NCBI GenBank assembly: GCA_903845215.1
Contig: CAIMWI010000041.1
Coordinates: 1 to 37,052 of the forward strand
Length of the DNA stretch: 37,052 nt
From: an uncultured Rhodobacterales bacterium
GTDB lineage: Bacteria; Pseudomonadota; Alphaproteobacteria; Rhodobacterales; Rhodobacteraceae
Direction of reading: 5' to 3'
Below the pieces are notes generated by a model. The model had not been told where the DNA came from, ran no database searches, and saw only the letters and a program-made list of their open reading frames with translations. Of the stretch, positions 9,044-16,880 are shown piece after piece. The position numbers and the translations under genes are program-made. Each line of letters starts with the position of its first letter. The first letter of the stretch is position 1.

Positions 9044-9772
9044 ATGATGCGGCCGCTGACACGGGGGCGTTATACAGCCCGCTTGGGGCAAACCACAGCT
9101 GACATCGCCTCTGCCCAAGCTTTGCGGCATCTGGCCTTTCATGGGCGCGCGGGGCTGGATCAAGACGCGTTTGACGCAAGCTGCCAGCATATGTTGGTCG
9201 AGGATGAACTTGGCCAACTTGTCGCTTGTTGCCGTTTGCAGGTTTTTGGCCCGCAAGATGATTTGCAAGGCAGTTATTCGGCCCAAAGCTATGATCTGGC
9301 CCGTCTGGCACAATTTGGCGGCGCGAAGCTGGAACTTGGCCGCTTTTGTCTGCGACCGGGGATCAAGGACGCCGCAATCTTGCGGTTGATTTGGGGGGCT
9401 TTGACGGTGATTTTGGATGCGCAAAGGGTGACGTTGTTGTTTGGATGCACCTCTTTTGCGGGTGCTGATCCGGATCTGCACGGTCCAGCCCTTGCCACAT
9501 TGCATCGTCATGCCGCACCGCCCCAATTCGGCCCTGGCCCGCAAGCTGCGGAACGGGTGAGCTTTCCCAAAGCTGTGGGTGACCCCTTGGGCCTGCCGGC
9601 TTTGTTGCGCAGCTATTTGGCGATGGGGGCTTGGGTGTCTGACCATGCGGTGATCGACCGCAGGATGAACACGCTGCATGTGCTGACGGCTTTGCCTGTG
9701 GCACTGGTTCCCGCAGGGCGGGCGCGCGCTTTGCGCGCGATTGGGGCGGGAAATTCCACCACAGGCGATTGA
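9044..9772 (+). CDS. olsB: L-ornithine N-alpha-acyltransferase (OlsB family)
   Basis: Predicted to transfer a 3-hydroxyacyl group from ACP to ornithine, the first step of ornithine-lipid synthesis at the inner membrane. The 242-residue protein shows the OlsB pattern of GNAT-like acyltransferases: [16 protein letters not shown], the [10 protein letters not shown] strand, [11 protein letters not shown], and YLAMGAWV with the [15 protein letters not shown] end. Twin ATGs at 9044 and 9047 follow AGAGGAAAAGG; the frame extends upstream to 8993 without family-like sequence. OlsA, the second enzyme, is not in this window. Uup starts 31 bp downstream. Confidence 0.85.
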   Translation: MMRPLTRGRYTARLGQTTADIASAQALRHLAFHGRAGLDQDAFDASCQHMLVEDELGQLVACCRLQVFGPQDDLQGSYSAQSYDLARLAQFGGAKLELGRFCLRPGIKDAAILRLIWGALTVILDAQRVTLLFGCTSFAGADPDLHGPALATLHRHAAPPQFGPGPQAAERVSFPKAVGDPLGLPALLRSYLAMGAWVSDHAVIDRRMNTLHVLTALPVALVPAGRARALRAIGAGNSTTGD

Positions 9773-9803
9773 CGCCTTGCCCAACTGGCCTTAGGGGCAA
9801 GGC

Positions 9804-11606
9804 ATGGCACGCGCACCCCTTTTACAGCTTTCCGATCTGTCGCTGACCTTCGGCGGCAACCCTTTGTTTGAAGGGATCACCCTCACCGTGCAACCCGGCG
9901 ATCGGCTGGCGCTGGTGGGGCGCAACGGGTCGGGCAAATCGACCTTGATGAAGGTCATGGCAGGGTTGGTCGAGGCTGATCGCGGCTTGCGTGCCGTCTC
10001 TCCGGGGGTCAGCGTGGGCTATATGGAGCAAGACCCCGATATGTCGGGCTTTGCCACCTTGGGCGACTATGCCGCCAGTCGGATTCCGGAAGGCGAGGGC
10101 TACCGCGTTGAAGTTGCGGCGGAAGGTTTGGGCTTCAAGCCTGACACGCCGGTGTCTTCGGCCTCGGGCGGAGAAAAGCGTCGCGCCGCCTTGGCAAAAT
10201 TGGTGGCCGAAGCACCAGAATTGATGCTGATTGACGAACCGACCAACCATTTGGACATTGCGGCCATTGAGTGGCTGGAAGATTTCTTGAACCAAACTCG
10301 GGCGGCCTATGTGCTGATCAGCCACGACCGCGCCCTTTTGAACCGACTGACACGGCAGACCTTTTGGCTAGACCGTGGCGTACTGCGCCGCAGGGAACTG
10401 GGGTTCTTGGGCTTTGAGGAATGGCGCGAAGAGACATGGGAGACCGAAGACGAGGCCCGCCACAAGCTGGATCGCAAGATTAAAGCCGAGGCCCGTTGGG
10501 CGGTGGAGGGCATATCGGCGCGGCGCAAACGCAACCAAGGGCGTGTGCGGGCTTTGGCGGCTTTGCGTGATGAACGCTCAAGCCAGATAAGGCGCAAGGG
10601 CACAGCGGCGCTGGAATTTGATTCGGGCACGGCATCTGGCAAAAAGGTGATCGAAGCACAGGGCGTGACCAAGGCCTTTGGAGATAAACTGCTGTTTCAG
10701 AATTTCGATCTGCGAATTTTGCGGGGTGATCGGGTGGCTTTTGTAGGGCCAAACGGTGTTGGCAAGACAACCTTACTAAAGATGCTAACGGGTGAAATCG
10801 CCCCGGATCAGGGCAGCGTGTATCTTGGCACCTCGCTTGAAATTGCCATCTTTGACCAAAGCCGCGCCCGTCTAGACCCCGAAGCAAGCCTTTGGAACAA
10901 TTTGACCAATGATCCGCTGATGGCTGTATCGGGCAACTCTGACCAAGTTATGGTGCGTGGCAATCCAAAACACGTTGTGGCCTATCTGAAAGATTTTCTG
11001 TTTGACGAATCGCAGGCCCGTGCGCCGGTGAAATCTTTGTCAGGCGGCGAAAAGGCACGGTTGTTGCTGGCAAAGTTGATGGCCAAGCCGTCTAACCTGT
11101 TGATCTTGGATGAACCGACCAACGATTTGGATGTGGAAACACTGGATCTGTTGCAAGATATCTTGGGTGATTATGATGGAACGGTGCTGTTGGTAAGCCA
11201 CGACCGCGATTTTATTGATCGGGTTGCCACGACAACCGTGGCGCTAGAGGGCAATGCCAAAGCCACAGTCTATCCCGGCGGCTGGTCAGATTACGCAGCC
11301 CAACGCGGCGCGCAAGAAGAAGGCCCCGTGGCCCAAGCGCCCCGTACAACGATAGAGCCACCCAAACCGATCAAAAAAACCGCAGAGGGCCTGACCTTCA
11401 CCGAGAAAAAGCGGCTTGATACCCTTCCGGGCCTGATTGCCCGCATGGAGGCCGAGATTGCAAAGCTCAACGATCTTATGTCGGATCCTGAACTTTATCG
11501 TCGCGAACCCGTCAAGTTCCAAAAAGCCTCTGATATGCTAACAGAACGCCAAGAGGCGTTGGCCGCCGCCGAAGAAGAATGGCTGGATCTGTCTGACCGA
11601 ACCTAA
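9804..11606 (+). CDS. uup: ABC-F family ATPase, Uup-like
   Basis: Soluble duplicated ATPase of the ABC-F class, which acts on the ribosome or, for Uup, affects DNA transactions; it is not a transporter. The 600 residues contain two ATP-binding cassettes. The first has Walker A GRNGSGKST, signature SASGGEKRRA and Walker B LMLIDEPTNHLD. The second has [19 protein letters not shown] and LLILDEPTNDLD. The ABC-F linker lies between them. The C-terminal EKKRLDTLPGLIARMEAEIAK region predicts a coiled coil as in Uup. There are no membrane segments. A good AGGGGCAAGGC site precedes the ATG. Confidence 0.93.
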   Translation: MARAPLLQLSDLSLTFGGNPLFEGITLTVQPGDRLALVGRNGSGKSTLMKVMAGLVEADRGLRAVSPGVSVGYMEQDPDMSGFATLGDYAASRIPEGEGYRVEVAAEGLGFKPDTPVSSASGGEKRRAALAKLVAEAPELMLIDEPTNHLDIAAIEWLEDFLNQTRAAYVLISHDRALLNRLTRQTFWLDRGVLRRRELGFLGFEEWREETWETEDEARHKLDRKIKAEARWAVEGISARRKRNQGRVRALAALRDERSSQIRRKGTAALEFDSGTASGKKVIEAQGVTKAFGDKLLFQNFDLRILRGDRVAFVGPNGVGKTTLLKMLTGEIAPDQGSVYLGTSLEIAIFDQSRARLDPEASLWNNLTNDPLMAVSGNSDQVMVRGNPKHVVAYLKDFLFDESQARAPVKSLSGGEKARLLLAKLMAKPSNLLILDEPTNDLDVETLDLLQDILGDYDGTVLLVSHDRDFIDRVATTTVALEGNAKATVYPGGWSDYAAQRGAQEEGPVAQAPRTTIEPPKPIKKTAEGLTFTEKKRLDTLPGLIARMEAEIAKLNDLMSDPELYRREPVKFQKASDMLTERQEALAAAEEEWLDLSDRT

Positions 11607-11687
11607 CCCCTTCATCTTGGTCTAAATACTCATCTGCGGCGTGTGATACAGGCGAAGCGGTTGAGTATTTAAGCCAAGATGAAAGGG
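11607..11687. repeat. Long imperfect inverted repeat, dispersed GAGTATTT motif
   Basis: Two 26-base arms (11607-11632 and 11662-11687) are near-perfect reverse complements, built on TGAGTATTT..GCCAAGATGAAA, around a 29-base centre. They fill the gap between the convergent uup and aldo/keto reductase genes and could act as a bidirectional terminator. Single copies of the same motif occur at 2021-2040 and, weaker, 4519-4540. Confidence 0.75.
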
Positions 11688-11692
11688 CAAAG

Positions 11693-12691
11693 TCACCACA
11701 AATGGGCAACGTGCGGGGCGATCAGGCGGGTGTAGATCTCGCGCGCGGCTGTCATTGTGGCAGAGGGCAGGGTTGGAATGGCATCTGCCAGCACATTGGC
11801 TTGGCTTTGCGCGGCTGATTTTGACCCGGGTATGACGACGGATACCGCAGGTTCCATCAAGATCCAGCGCAGGGCAAAGGCCGCCATCGAAACATCCACG
11901 GGCACCAAGGCCCGCAATTCATCGACTGCGGCTAAAGCCAGATCATAGGGTACGCCAGAGAATGTTTCCCCTTTATCAAAGGCTTCGCCATTGCGGTTAA
12001 AGCTGCGGTGGTCGTCGGGCGCAAAGGTGCTCTTGGCCGACATTTTTCCGGTCAAAAGGCCTGATGCCAGTGGTACGCGGGCGATGACGGCCACATCTGC
12101 GGTCTTTGCTGCGGCCAAAAACCCATCGGCGGGGCGTTGGCGAAACAGGTTGTAGATGATCTGCACCGTGGTCACGCCGGGGTGGCGGATGGCTTCCATC
12201 GCCTCGGCAATCTTTTCAACCGAGACGCCATAGGCTGCAATTTTGCCTTTGGCTTTCAGTTCGTCTAACGCGTCATAGACCGCAGGGCCTGCATAAACCG
12301 ACGTCGGCGGGCAATGCAGTTGCACCAGATCCAAGCAATCCATCTGTAAATTCGCGCGACTGCGATCGACAAAGGCTTCTAGGTTGGACAAATTGTAGCC
12401 TTCGGCCTCATGGGGGTTCAATCGGCGGCCGGCCTTTGTTGCCACGAAGGGGCGCGTGCTGGATGTGCCGCGTTCGGCCAGCACAGCGGCGATGATGCGT
12501 TCAGACCGTCCATCGCCGTAAACATCCGCGGTGTCGATAAAATTCACACCCGCATCCAGCGCAGCGTGCAGGGTGGCTTTCGCGTCTTTTTCGCTGACCT
12601 CGCCCCAAGTGCCGCCAATGGCCCAAGCGCCAAAGCCGATGGATGTGGTTTGAAAGCCAAGTTTGCCAAGGCGGCGGGTGGAAAGGGTCAT
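11693..12691 (-). CDS. Aldo/keto reductase
   Basis: NAD(P)H-dependent oxidoreductase with a (beta/alpha)8 barrel. The 332 residues keep the catalytic tetrad: Asp53 and Tyr58 (FIDTADVYGDG), Lys86 (VATKAG) and His126 (LVQLHCPP). The cofactor-phosphate region SVVIPGSKSAAQ is also present. It belongs to the YghZ/Tas-like group of general aldo/keto reductases, and the substrate cannot be read from sequence. The start follows AGGAGACAAAAG. It is convergent with uup and divergent from ccmA, so it seems monocistronic. Confidence 0.9.
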   Translation of the reverse strand: MTLSTRRLGKLGFQTTSIGFGAWAIGGTWGEVSEKDAKATLHAALDAGVNFIDTADVYGDGRSERIIAAVLAERGTSSTRPFVATKAGRRLNPHEAEGYNLSNLEAFVDRSRANLQMDCLDLVQLHCPPTSVYAGPAVYDALDELKAKGKIAAYGVSVEKIAEAMEAIRHPGVTTVQIIYNLFRQRPADGFLAAAKTADVAVIARVPLASGLLTGKMSAKSTFAPDDHRSFNRNGEAFDKGETFSGVPYDLALAAVDELRALVPVDVSMAAFALRWILMEPAVSVVIPGSKSAAQSQANVLADAIPTLPSATMTAAREIYTRLIAPHVAHLW

Positions 12692-12781
12692 CTTTTGTCT
12701 CCTGTTCAGCGTCTATTTAGCGCGGGGCTTGCCCCTGTCCAAGCCCTTCCCGCCGCAAGCGAAAGGGGTTAGGCTTACGCT

Positions 12782-13396
12782 ATGTTACATGTTGACGATC
12801 TGGCCGTGTCGCGCGGTGGTTTGACGGTGCTGGAAGGCCTATGCTTTGGCTTGGTCGCTGCGGACCTGTTGATCTTGCGTGGGCCCAACGGTGTGGGCAA
12901 GACCACGCTGTTGCGCACACTCGCAGGCTTGCAACCCGCCTTGGCGGGGCGTGTGTCGGTGGATCAGGAACAGATCACCTACAGCGGCCATGCCGATGGG
13001 TTAAAGGCCACCCTGACCGTGGCAGAAAATCTGCAGTTTTGGGCTGCCGTGCATGGGCAAACTGTGATTGATCCGGCAATCGCGGCCATGAACCTGACTG
13101 CCCTACAAACCCGGCGGGCGGCGGATTTATCGGCGGGGCAAAAGCGCCGCCTTGGGTTAGCAAGGCTGTCGGTGACGGGGCGCAAGATTTGGTTGATGGA
13201 CGAGCCGACCGTGTCGCTGGATGCAGCCTCGGTTGGCCTTTTTGGTGCGATGTTGCGGGCGCATTTGGCACAAGGGGGGGCTGCGGTGGTGGCGACCCAT
13301 ATTGATTTGGGCCTGCCCGAGGCGCGGGTTTTGGATCTGTCGCAATTCAAAGCCAAGTCGAAGCGCCAAGGTGCATTTGACGAGGCCTTTGCATGA
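12782..13396 (+). CDS. ccmA: Cytochrome c biogenesis ATP-binding protein CcmA
   Basis: ATPase subunit of the CcmABCD complex, which releases haem-loaded CcmE during c-type cytochrome assembly (helA in Rhodobacter capsulatus). The 204 residues hold one ABC cassette: Walker A GPNGVGKT at 34-41, signature LSAGQ at 116-120 and Walker B IWLMDEPT ending at Asp140-Glu141. The ATG follows a short divergent intergenic region shared with the aldo/keto reductase. The stop overlaps the ccmB start by four bases, so translation is coupled. Confidence 0.94.
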   Translation: MLHVDDLAVSRGGLTVLEGLCFGLVAADLLILRGPNGVGKTTLLRTLAGLQPALAGRVSVDQEQITYSGHADGLKATLTVAENLQFWAAVHGQTVIDPAIAAMNLTALQTRRAADLSAGQKRRLGLARLSVTGRKIWLMDEPTVSLDAASVGLFGAMLRAHLAQGGAAVVATHIDLGLPEARVLDLSQFKAKSKRQGAFDEAFA

Positions 13397-14049
13397 GGGC
13401 TTTGTTGCAGCGCGATCTGCGGTTGGCGTTGCGCGCAGGGGGCGGATTTGGGCTTGGATTGGCGTTTTTCTTGATGGTGGCGGTGTTGGTGCCTTTGGGG
13501 GTTGGGCCTGAGGGGGCATTGCTGACACGCATAGCACCGGGCATTTTGTGGCTGGGTGCGCTTTTGGCCTGCCTTTTGTCACTTGACCGGATGTTTGCGC
13601 TGGATTTCGAGGATGGCGCTTTGGATTTGATGGCTGTGTCCCCGCTGCCCTTAGAAGGGGTGGTGGCGATGAAAGCCTTGGCCCATTGGCTGGTGACGGG
13701 GCTGCCCTTGGCGCTGTTGGCCCCGGTTTTGGGGCTGCTGTTAAGCTTGGCACCGCAGGGCTATGTGTGGCTGGTGACGGCGCTGTTGGTGGGCACGCCG
13801 GCTTTGTCGTTGATCGGGGGATTTGGGGCGGCGTTGACGGTGGGGCTGAAGCGTGGCGGGTTGATCTTGTCTTTGATCGTGCTGCCCATGTATGTGCCGA
13901 CGCTGATTTTCGGCGCCGAGGCGGTGCGTCGGGGTGCTGAAGGCGCTGATGCTTTGGTGCCTTTGATGCTGTTGGCGGCAATCAGCCTTGGGTCGGCGGC
14001 GATCTTACCCTTTGCCGCGGCTGCGGCGTTGCGGGCCAATCTGAAGTGA
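13393..14049 (+). CDS. ccmB: Haem exporter membrane subunit CcmB
   Basis: Inner-membrane permease partner of CcmA (helB). The 218 residues form about six hydrophobic segments. The family pattern [15 protein letters not shown] at the N-terminus and the central [20 protein letters not shown] and [16 protein letters not shown] stretches identify it. It overlaps ccmA (ATGA). A short hairpin follows its stop before ccmC. Confidence 0.94.
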   Translation: MRALLQRDLRLALRAGGGFGLGLAFFLMVAVLVPLGVGPEGALLTRIAPGILWLGALLACLLSLDRMFALDFEDGALDLMAVSPLPLEGVVAMKALAHWLVTGLPLALLAPVLGLLLSLAPQGYVWLVTALLVGTPALSLIGGFGAALTVGLKRGGLILSLIVLPMYVPTLIFGAEAVRRGAEGADALVPLMLLAAISLGSAAILPFAAAAALRANLK

Positions 14050-14067
14050 CACAGTGACGAGACTGTG
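14050..14067 (+). other. Small hairpin directly after the ccmB stop
   Basis: CACAGT (14050-14055) and ACTGTG (14062-14067) form a perfect 6-bp stem around GACGAG, beginning on the base after the ccmB stop. It sits in the only sizeable gap (55 bp) of the ccm operon. It could be an RNA stability or partial attenuation element; there is no T tract. Confidence 0.4.
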
Positions 14068-14104
14068 ATTTGTAAAGCCAAGATCCATTGGGCAAGGACA
14101 AAAT

Positions 14105-14839
14105 ATGTCGATCTGGGAATATGCCAACCCGAAGAAGTTCATGCAAACCTCGACCAAGGCTTTGCCTTGGGTGGCGGGGCTTGCGGTTGTTTTGCTGGCC
14201 ATTGGCCTTATTTGGGGGTTTTTCTTTACGCCCGAGGATTACAAGCAAGGTTCGACCGTCAAGATCATTTATCTGCATGTGCCCAGTGCGATGATGGCGG
14301 TTTCGGCATGGTTCATGATGCTGGTGGGGTCGTTGATCTGGCTGATCCGGCGGCACCATGTTAGCGCTTTGGCGGCTAAGGCGGCCGCACCTGTTGGGCT
14401 TACGTTTACGATGATTGGTTTGGTAACCGGGGCGATCTGGGGGCAACCTATGTGGGGCACCTGGTGGGCATGGGACCCGCGTTTGACCTCTTTCCTGATT
14501 CTGGGCCTGTTTTATCTGGGCTATATAGCGCTTTGGGCCGCGGTGGATGATGCCGATACGGCGGCAGATTTGACGTCAGTTTTGTGCATCGTCGGGTCGG
14601 TCTTTGCGTTTTTGTCGCGCTATGCGGTGTTGTTTTGGAACCAAGGACTGCACCAAGGGGCGTCATTAAGTGTGGATACCGAGCAACATGTGTCGAATGT
14701 CTATGCCTTTCCCTTGTGGACTTGCATTGCAGGTTTTGTGGTTTTGTTCGTGACCCTTGTTTTGATGCGCACCCGAACCGAGATAAGGTCGCGTCGGATC
14801 AGGGCTTTGATGGCGCGTGAAAGGGCAGGGGTCTTGTGA
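14105..14839 (+). CDS. ccmC: Haem handling protein CcmC
   Basis: Inner-membrane haem-handling protein that delivers haem to CcmE (helC). The 244-residue protein has six predicted membrane segments and the periplasmic tryptophan-rich signature WGTWWAWDPRLT at 117-128, flanked by the conserved histidines His58 and His182 that ligate haem. The start follows AAGGACAAAAT. The TGA overlaps the ccmD ATG by one base (TGATG), so the two are coupled. Confidence 0.96.
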   Translation: MSIWEYANPKKFMQTSTKALPWVAGLAVVLLAIGLIWGFFFTPEDYKQGSTVKIIYLHVPSAMMAVSAWFMMLVGSLIWLIRRHHVSALAAKAAAPVGLTFTMIGLVTGAIWGQPMWGTWWAWDPRLTSFLILGLFYLGYIALWAAVDDADTAADLTSVLCIVGSVFAFLSRYAVLFWNQGLHQGASLSVDTEQHVSNVYAFPLWTCIAGFVVLFVTLVLMRTRTEIRSRRIRALMARERAGVL

Positions 14840-14991
14840 TGGATTTAGGAAAATATGCCAGCACGGTCTTAAGCGCTTATGCGGTTTCGATTGTGCTGTT
14901 GGGTGTCTTGCTGGCGGTGACTTTGTGGCAGGGGGCCATAACAAAGCGCCGCTTGGCCCAGATTGAGGGCCGCTTGGCCCAAGGAGATTGA
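14839..14991 (+). CDS. ccmD: Haem exporter small subunit CcmD
   Basis: A 50-residue single-span membrane protein lying exactly between ccmC and ccmG, as helD does in Rhodobacter. It starts MDLGKYASTVLSAYAVS, where the YA..YA region is typical of CcmD. A hydrophobic helix follows (about residues 14-34), then a basic and polar tail (TKRRLAQIEGRLAQ). CcmD holds CcmC to CcmAB and aids release of holo-CcmE. Its ATG overlaps the ccmC stop and its TGA abuts the ccmG ATG. Length and position fit well. Confidence 0.9.
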   Translation: MDLGKYASTVLSAYAVSIVLLGVLLAVTLWQGAITKRRLAQIEGRLAQGD

Positions 14992-15519
14992 ATGGCTTTT
15001 CGTCCTCTTGTCCTTTTGCCTTTGGTGGTCTTCGCCGTCTTCGGGGTTTTGGCCTATCAGGGGATGCAAAACGGCGATCAACCTTTGCCCTCGATGATGC
15101 AAGGGCGTTCGGCAGCCCCCGTTCGCGTGACAGATTTGGGGCCGGGCGCGCCGATGAGCGATGCTGATCTGCGCTTGCCCGGCGTGAAACTGGTGAACTT
15201 TTGGGCGAGTTGGTGTGAGCCATGCCGTGCAGAACACCCTATTCTTGCGGCGTTGCAAAAAGAGGGCGTGGTGATTTATGGCGTGAACTACAAAGACACC
15301 CCAGAGGCCGCGGCTAAGTTTTTGGAAGAGATGGGCAATCCCTATGCCAAAATAGGGGCAGATGCGGGGCCTATGGCTTTGGATTGGGGTGTTTACGGGG
15401 TTCCTGAGACCTATGTGATCAACGGGCAGGGCGTGGTTATCTTGCGTTTGGCAGGACCGATCACGGCGGGAAATTTGGAAAGCGAATTGCGTCCTGCGAT
15501 GAAGAAGGCCGCGCAATAA
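14992..15519 (+). CDS. ccmG: Thiol:disulfide interchange protein CcmG/DsbE
   Basis: Membrane-anchored periplasmic thioredoxin that keeps apocytochrome c cysteines reduced for haem attachment (helX). The 175 residues begin with one hydrophobic anchor (about 5-24), followed by a thioredoxin fold with active site WCEPC (Cys75, Cys78) and the cis-proline in GVPETYVI. It starts immediately after the ccmD stop with an AAGGAGAT site inside ccmD. It is the last gene of the operon; four evenly spaced palindromes begin one base after it ends. Confidence 0.95.
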   Translation: MAFRPLVLLPLVVFAVFGVLAYQGMQNGDQPLPSMMQGRSAAPVRVTDLGPGAPMSDADLRLPGVKLVNFWASWCEPCRAEHPILAALQKEGVVIYGVNYKDTPEAAAKFLEEMGNPYAKIGADAGPMALDWGVYGVPETYVINGQGVVILRLAGPITAGNLESELRPAMKKAAQ

Positions 15520-15616
15520 CGGATTTTCTGCGAAAATCCGAAGTTGCGAATTTTCTGCGAAAATTCAATTTGGATTTTTCGCAGAAAAATCGTTTCGAGA
15601 GTTTTCGCAGAAAACT
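15520..15616. repeat. Cluster of four short palindromes
   Basis: Four hairpins share the core TTTTC-NNN-GAAAA: 15520-15540 (9-bp arms), 15548-15566 (8), 15573-15591 (8) and 15600-15616 (7). Their centres are 25-27 bp apart. The first two have loop TGC and the last two loop GCA, so the cluster is itself arranged as an inverted set. Flanking arm bases differ, each compensated in its partner arm. They lie between the convergent ccmG and the small gene at 15622. Confidence 0.85.
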
Positions 15617-15621
15617 TGTTC

Positions 15622-15849
15622 TTAAAAGCGTATCGTAACGGGGCTTGGGTCGCAGATCACCACCAATTGGCTGCCCGCTTCGATCAAATGAAATCCGCGG
15701 GCCCGCACTGCACGTTCAAACCGGTCAAGCCCAATTTCGGTTTCCACCCAAGCGCGCGACCGACGCACCACCCCGCGTGAGGTCACGGCCTTGGCGGCGA
15801 AGACCTGGTCCAGCCAGAAATCAGGATTGGTTTGGCGTATTGTATCCAT
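15622..15849 (-). CDS. Small conserved-looking protein of unknown function
   Basis: A 75-residue soluble protein beginning MDTIRQTNPDFWLDQVFAAK. It resembles short Rhodobacteraceae proteins sometimes labelled as phosphoribosylanthranilate isomerase, but it is far too short to be that enzyme and has no barrel. I recall the family only loosely and assign no function. It is basic in the middle (RGVVRRSRAW) and ends in a beta-rich GFHLIEAGSQLVVI region. It is the last gene of the leftward one-carbon operon, 35 bp after its neighbour, and its start codon is buried in a hairpin (15848-15871). Confidence 0.65.
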   Translation of the reverse strand: MDTIRQTNPDFWLDQVFAAKAVTSRGVVRRSRAWVETEIGLDRFERAVRARGFHLIEAGSQLVVICDPSPVTIRF

Positions 15850-15871
15850 GGGGCGGATTTTACCGCCCCAT
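15848..15871 (-). promoter_or_regulatory. Perfect hairpin covering the start codon of the small gene
   Basis: ATGGGGCGG (15848-15856) and CCGCCCCAT (15863-15871) pair perfectly over 9 bp around a 6-base A/T loop. Read leftward, the 5' arm contains the only Shine-Dalgarno-like GGGGCGG and the 3' arm ends with the CCATGG that includes the start codon of the 15849 gene. Folding would hide both. It could regulate translation or mark the end of the upstream gene. Confidence 0.6.
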
Positions 15872-15884
15872 AGTTAAAGATTGG

Positions 15885-16868
15885 TTACTCAGACCGCGCG
15901 CGACGCCCGCCACGCCGACCAGAGGTGGCGGCCGATGCGGCGGCCGACGCCTCGGCAAAGGTGGCACCTGCTTCCACGGCTTCCAGAACCTTGGCAAAGC
16001 GGATCCATTCGCCGCCGTTGGCATCGTGGTTCATCAGGAAGTTGGCGGCGCGAATTGCCTCCATCTCGGCTTGACGCACCGGATTCATGATGGCGGATGT
16101 CATGCCAGCGGTGATGGCCATGGGCAGGAAGGCGGCGTTGATGCCGTGGCGCTGGGGCAGGCCGAAGCTGATATTGGACGCCCCGCACGTCGTGTTCACG
16201 CCCAATTCCTCGCGCAGACGGCGCACCAGCGCAAAGACCTGCTGTCCGGCAGAGCCCATGGCGCCGACGGGCATGACCAGCGGGTCGACCACGATGTCAT
16301 GAGCAGGAATGCCAAAGTCGGCGGCGCGTTCGACGATCTTCTTGGCCACCGCAAAGCGCACATCCGGGTCTTGCGAAATGCCGGTATCATCGTTGGAGAT
16401 GGCCACAACCGGCACGTTGTACTTTTTGACCAAGGGCAAGATGCGTTCAAGACGCTCTTCCTCGCCAGTGACAGAGTTCAGCAAGGGCCGCCCTTCGCAG
16501 GCCAAAAGCCCCGCTTCCAGTGCCGCGGGCACCGAGGAATCGATGCACAGCGGCACATCGACCACGCCTTGGATGATTTCGATCAAAGCCTTCATCAGCG
16601 GTGGTTCGGTGAAGTTGTTGTCGGCATAGCGCGGATCGACGGCCATTTTGTTGGTAAAGACCGCACCAGAATTCACATCAAGGATCGTGGCCCCGCAGGC
16701 GACCTGTTCCAAAGCATCTTTGAGAACAGTGTCGAAATTGTCCATCTCCAGCTCGGCTGCCAGTTTCTTGCGGCCGGTGGGGTTGATACGCTCGCCGATC
16801 ACGCAGAAGGGCTCGTCAAAGCCGATGATGACGGTTTTGGTTTTGGATTCTATAACGGTACGGGTCAT
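15885..16868 (-). CDS. Pterin-binding methyltetrahydrofolate methyltransferase
   Basis: Predicted to move the methyl group between methyl-tetrahydrofolate and a corrinoid (B12) protein. The 327-residue protein is a DHPS-like TIM barrel. It shows the family's pterin-site motifs: FCVIGERINPTGRKKL, ILDVNSGAV, CIDSS, LNSVTGEE, VVAISNDDTG, DPLVMPVG and CGASNISFGLP, whose Asn is conserved in Moorella MeTr. No B12-binding or homocysteine-binding domain is attached. It could therefore be the folate module of a split methionine synthase, as reported for Phaeobacter, or part of a methyl-donor demethylation pathway. The C-terminal 19 residues are alanine- and arginine-rich. It lies 12 bp after the MetF-like gene, with an AAGGATAAG site. 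Confidence 0.85.
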   Translation of the reverse strand: MTRTVIESKTKTVIIGFDEPFCVIGERINPTGRKKLAAELEMDNFDTVLKDALEQVACGATILDVNSGAVFTNKMAVDPRYADNNFTEPPLMKALIEIIQGVVDVPLCIDSSVPAALEAGLLACEGRPLLNSVTGEEERLERILPLVKKYNVPVVAISNDDTGISQDPDVRFAVAKKIVERAADFGIPAHDIVVDPLVMPVGAMGSAGQQVFALVRRLREELGVNTTCGASNISFGLPQRHGINAAFLPMAITAGMTSAIMNPVRQAEMEAIRAANFLMNHDANGGEWIRFAKVLEAVEAGATFAEASAAASAATSGRRGGRRARSE

Positions 16869-16880
16869 TTCACTTATCCT

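Noticed and set aside
15622-15849. Phosphoribosylanthranilate isomerase label for the 75-residue protein
   Set aside because: The real enzyme is a ~200-residue barrel; nothing in this short sequence supports that activity.
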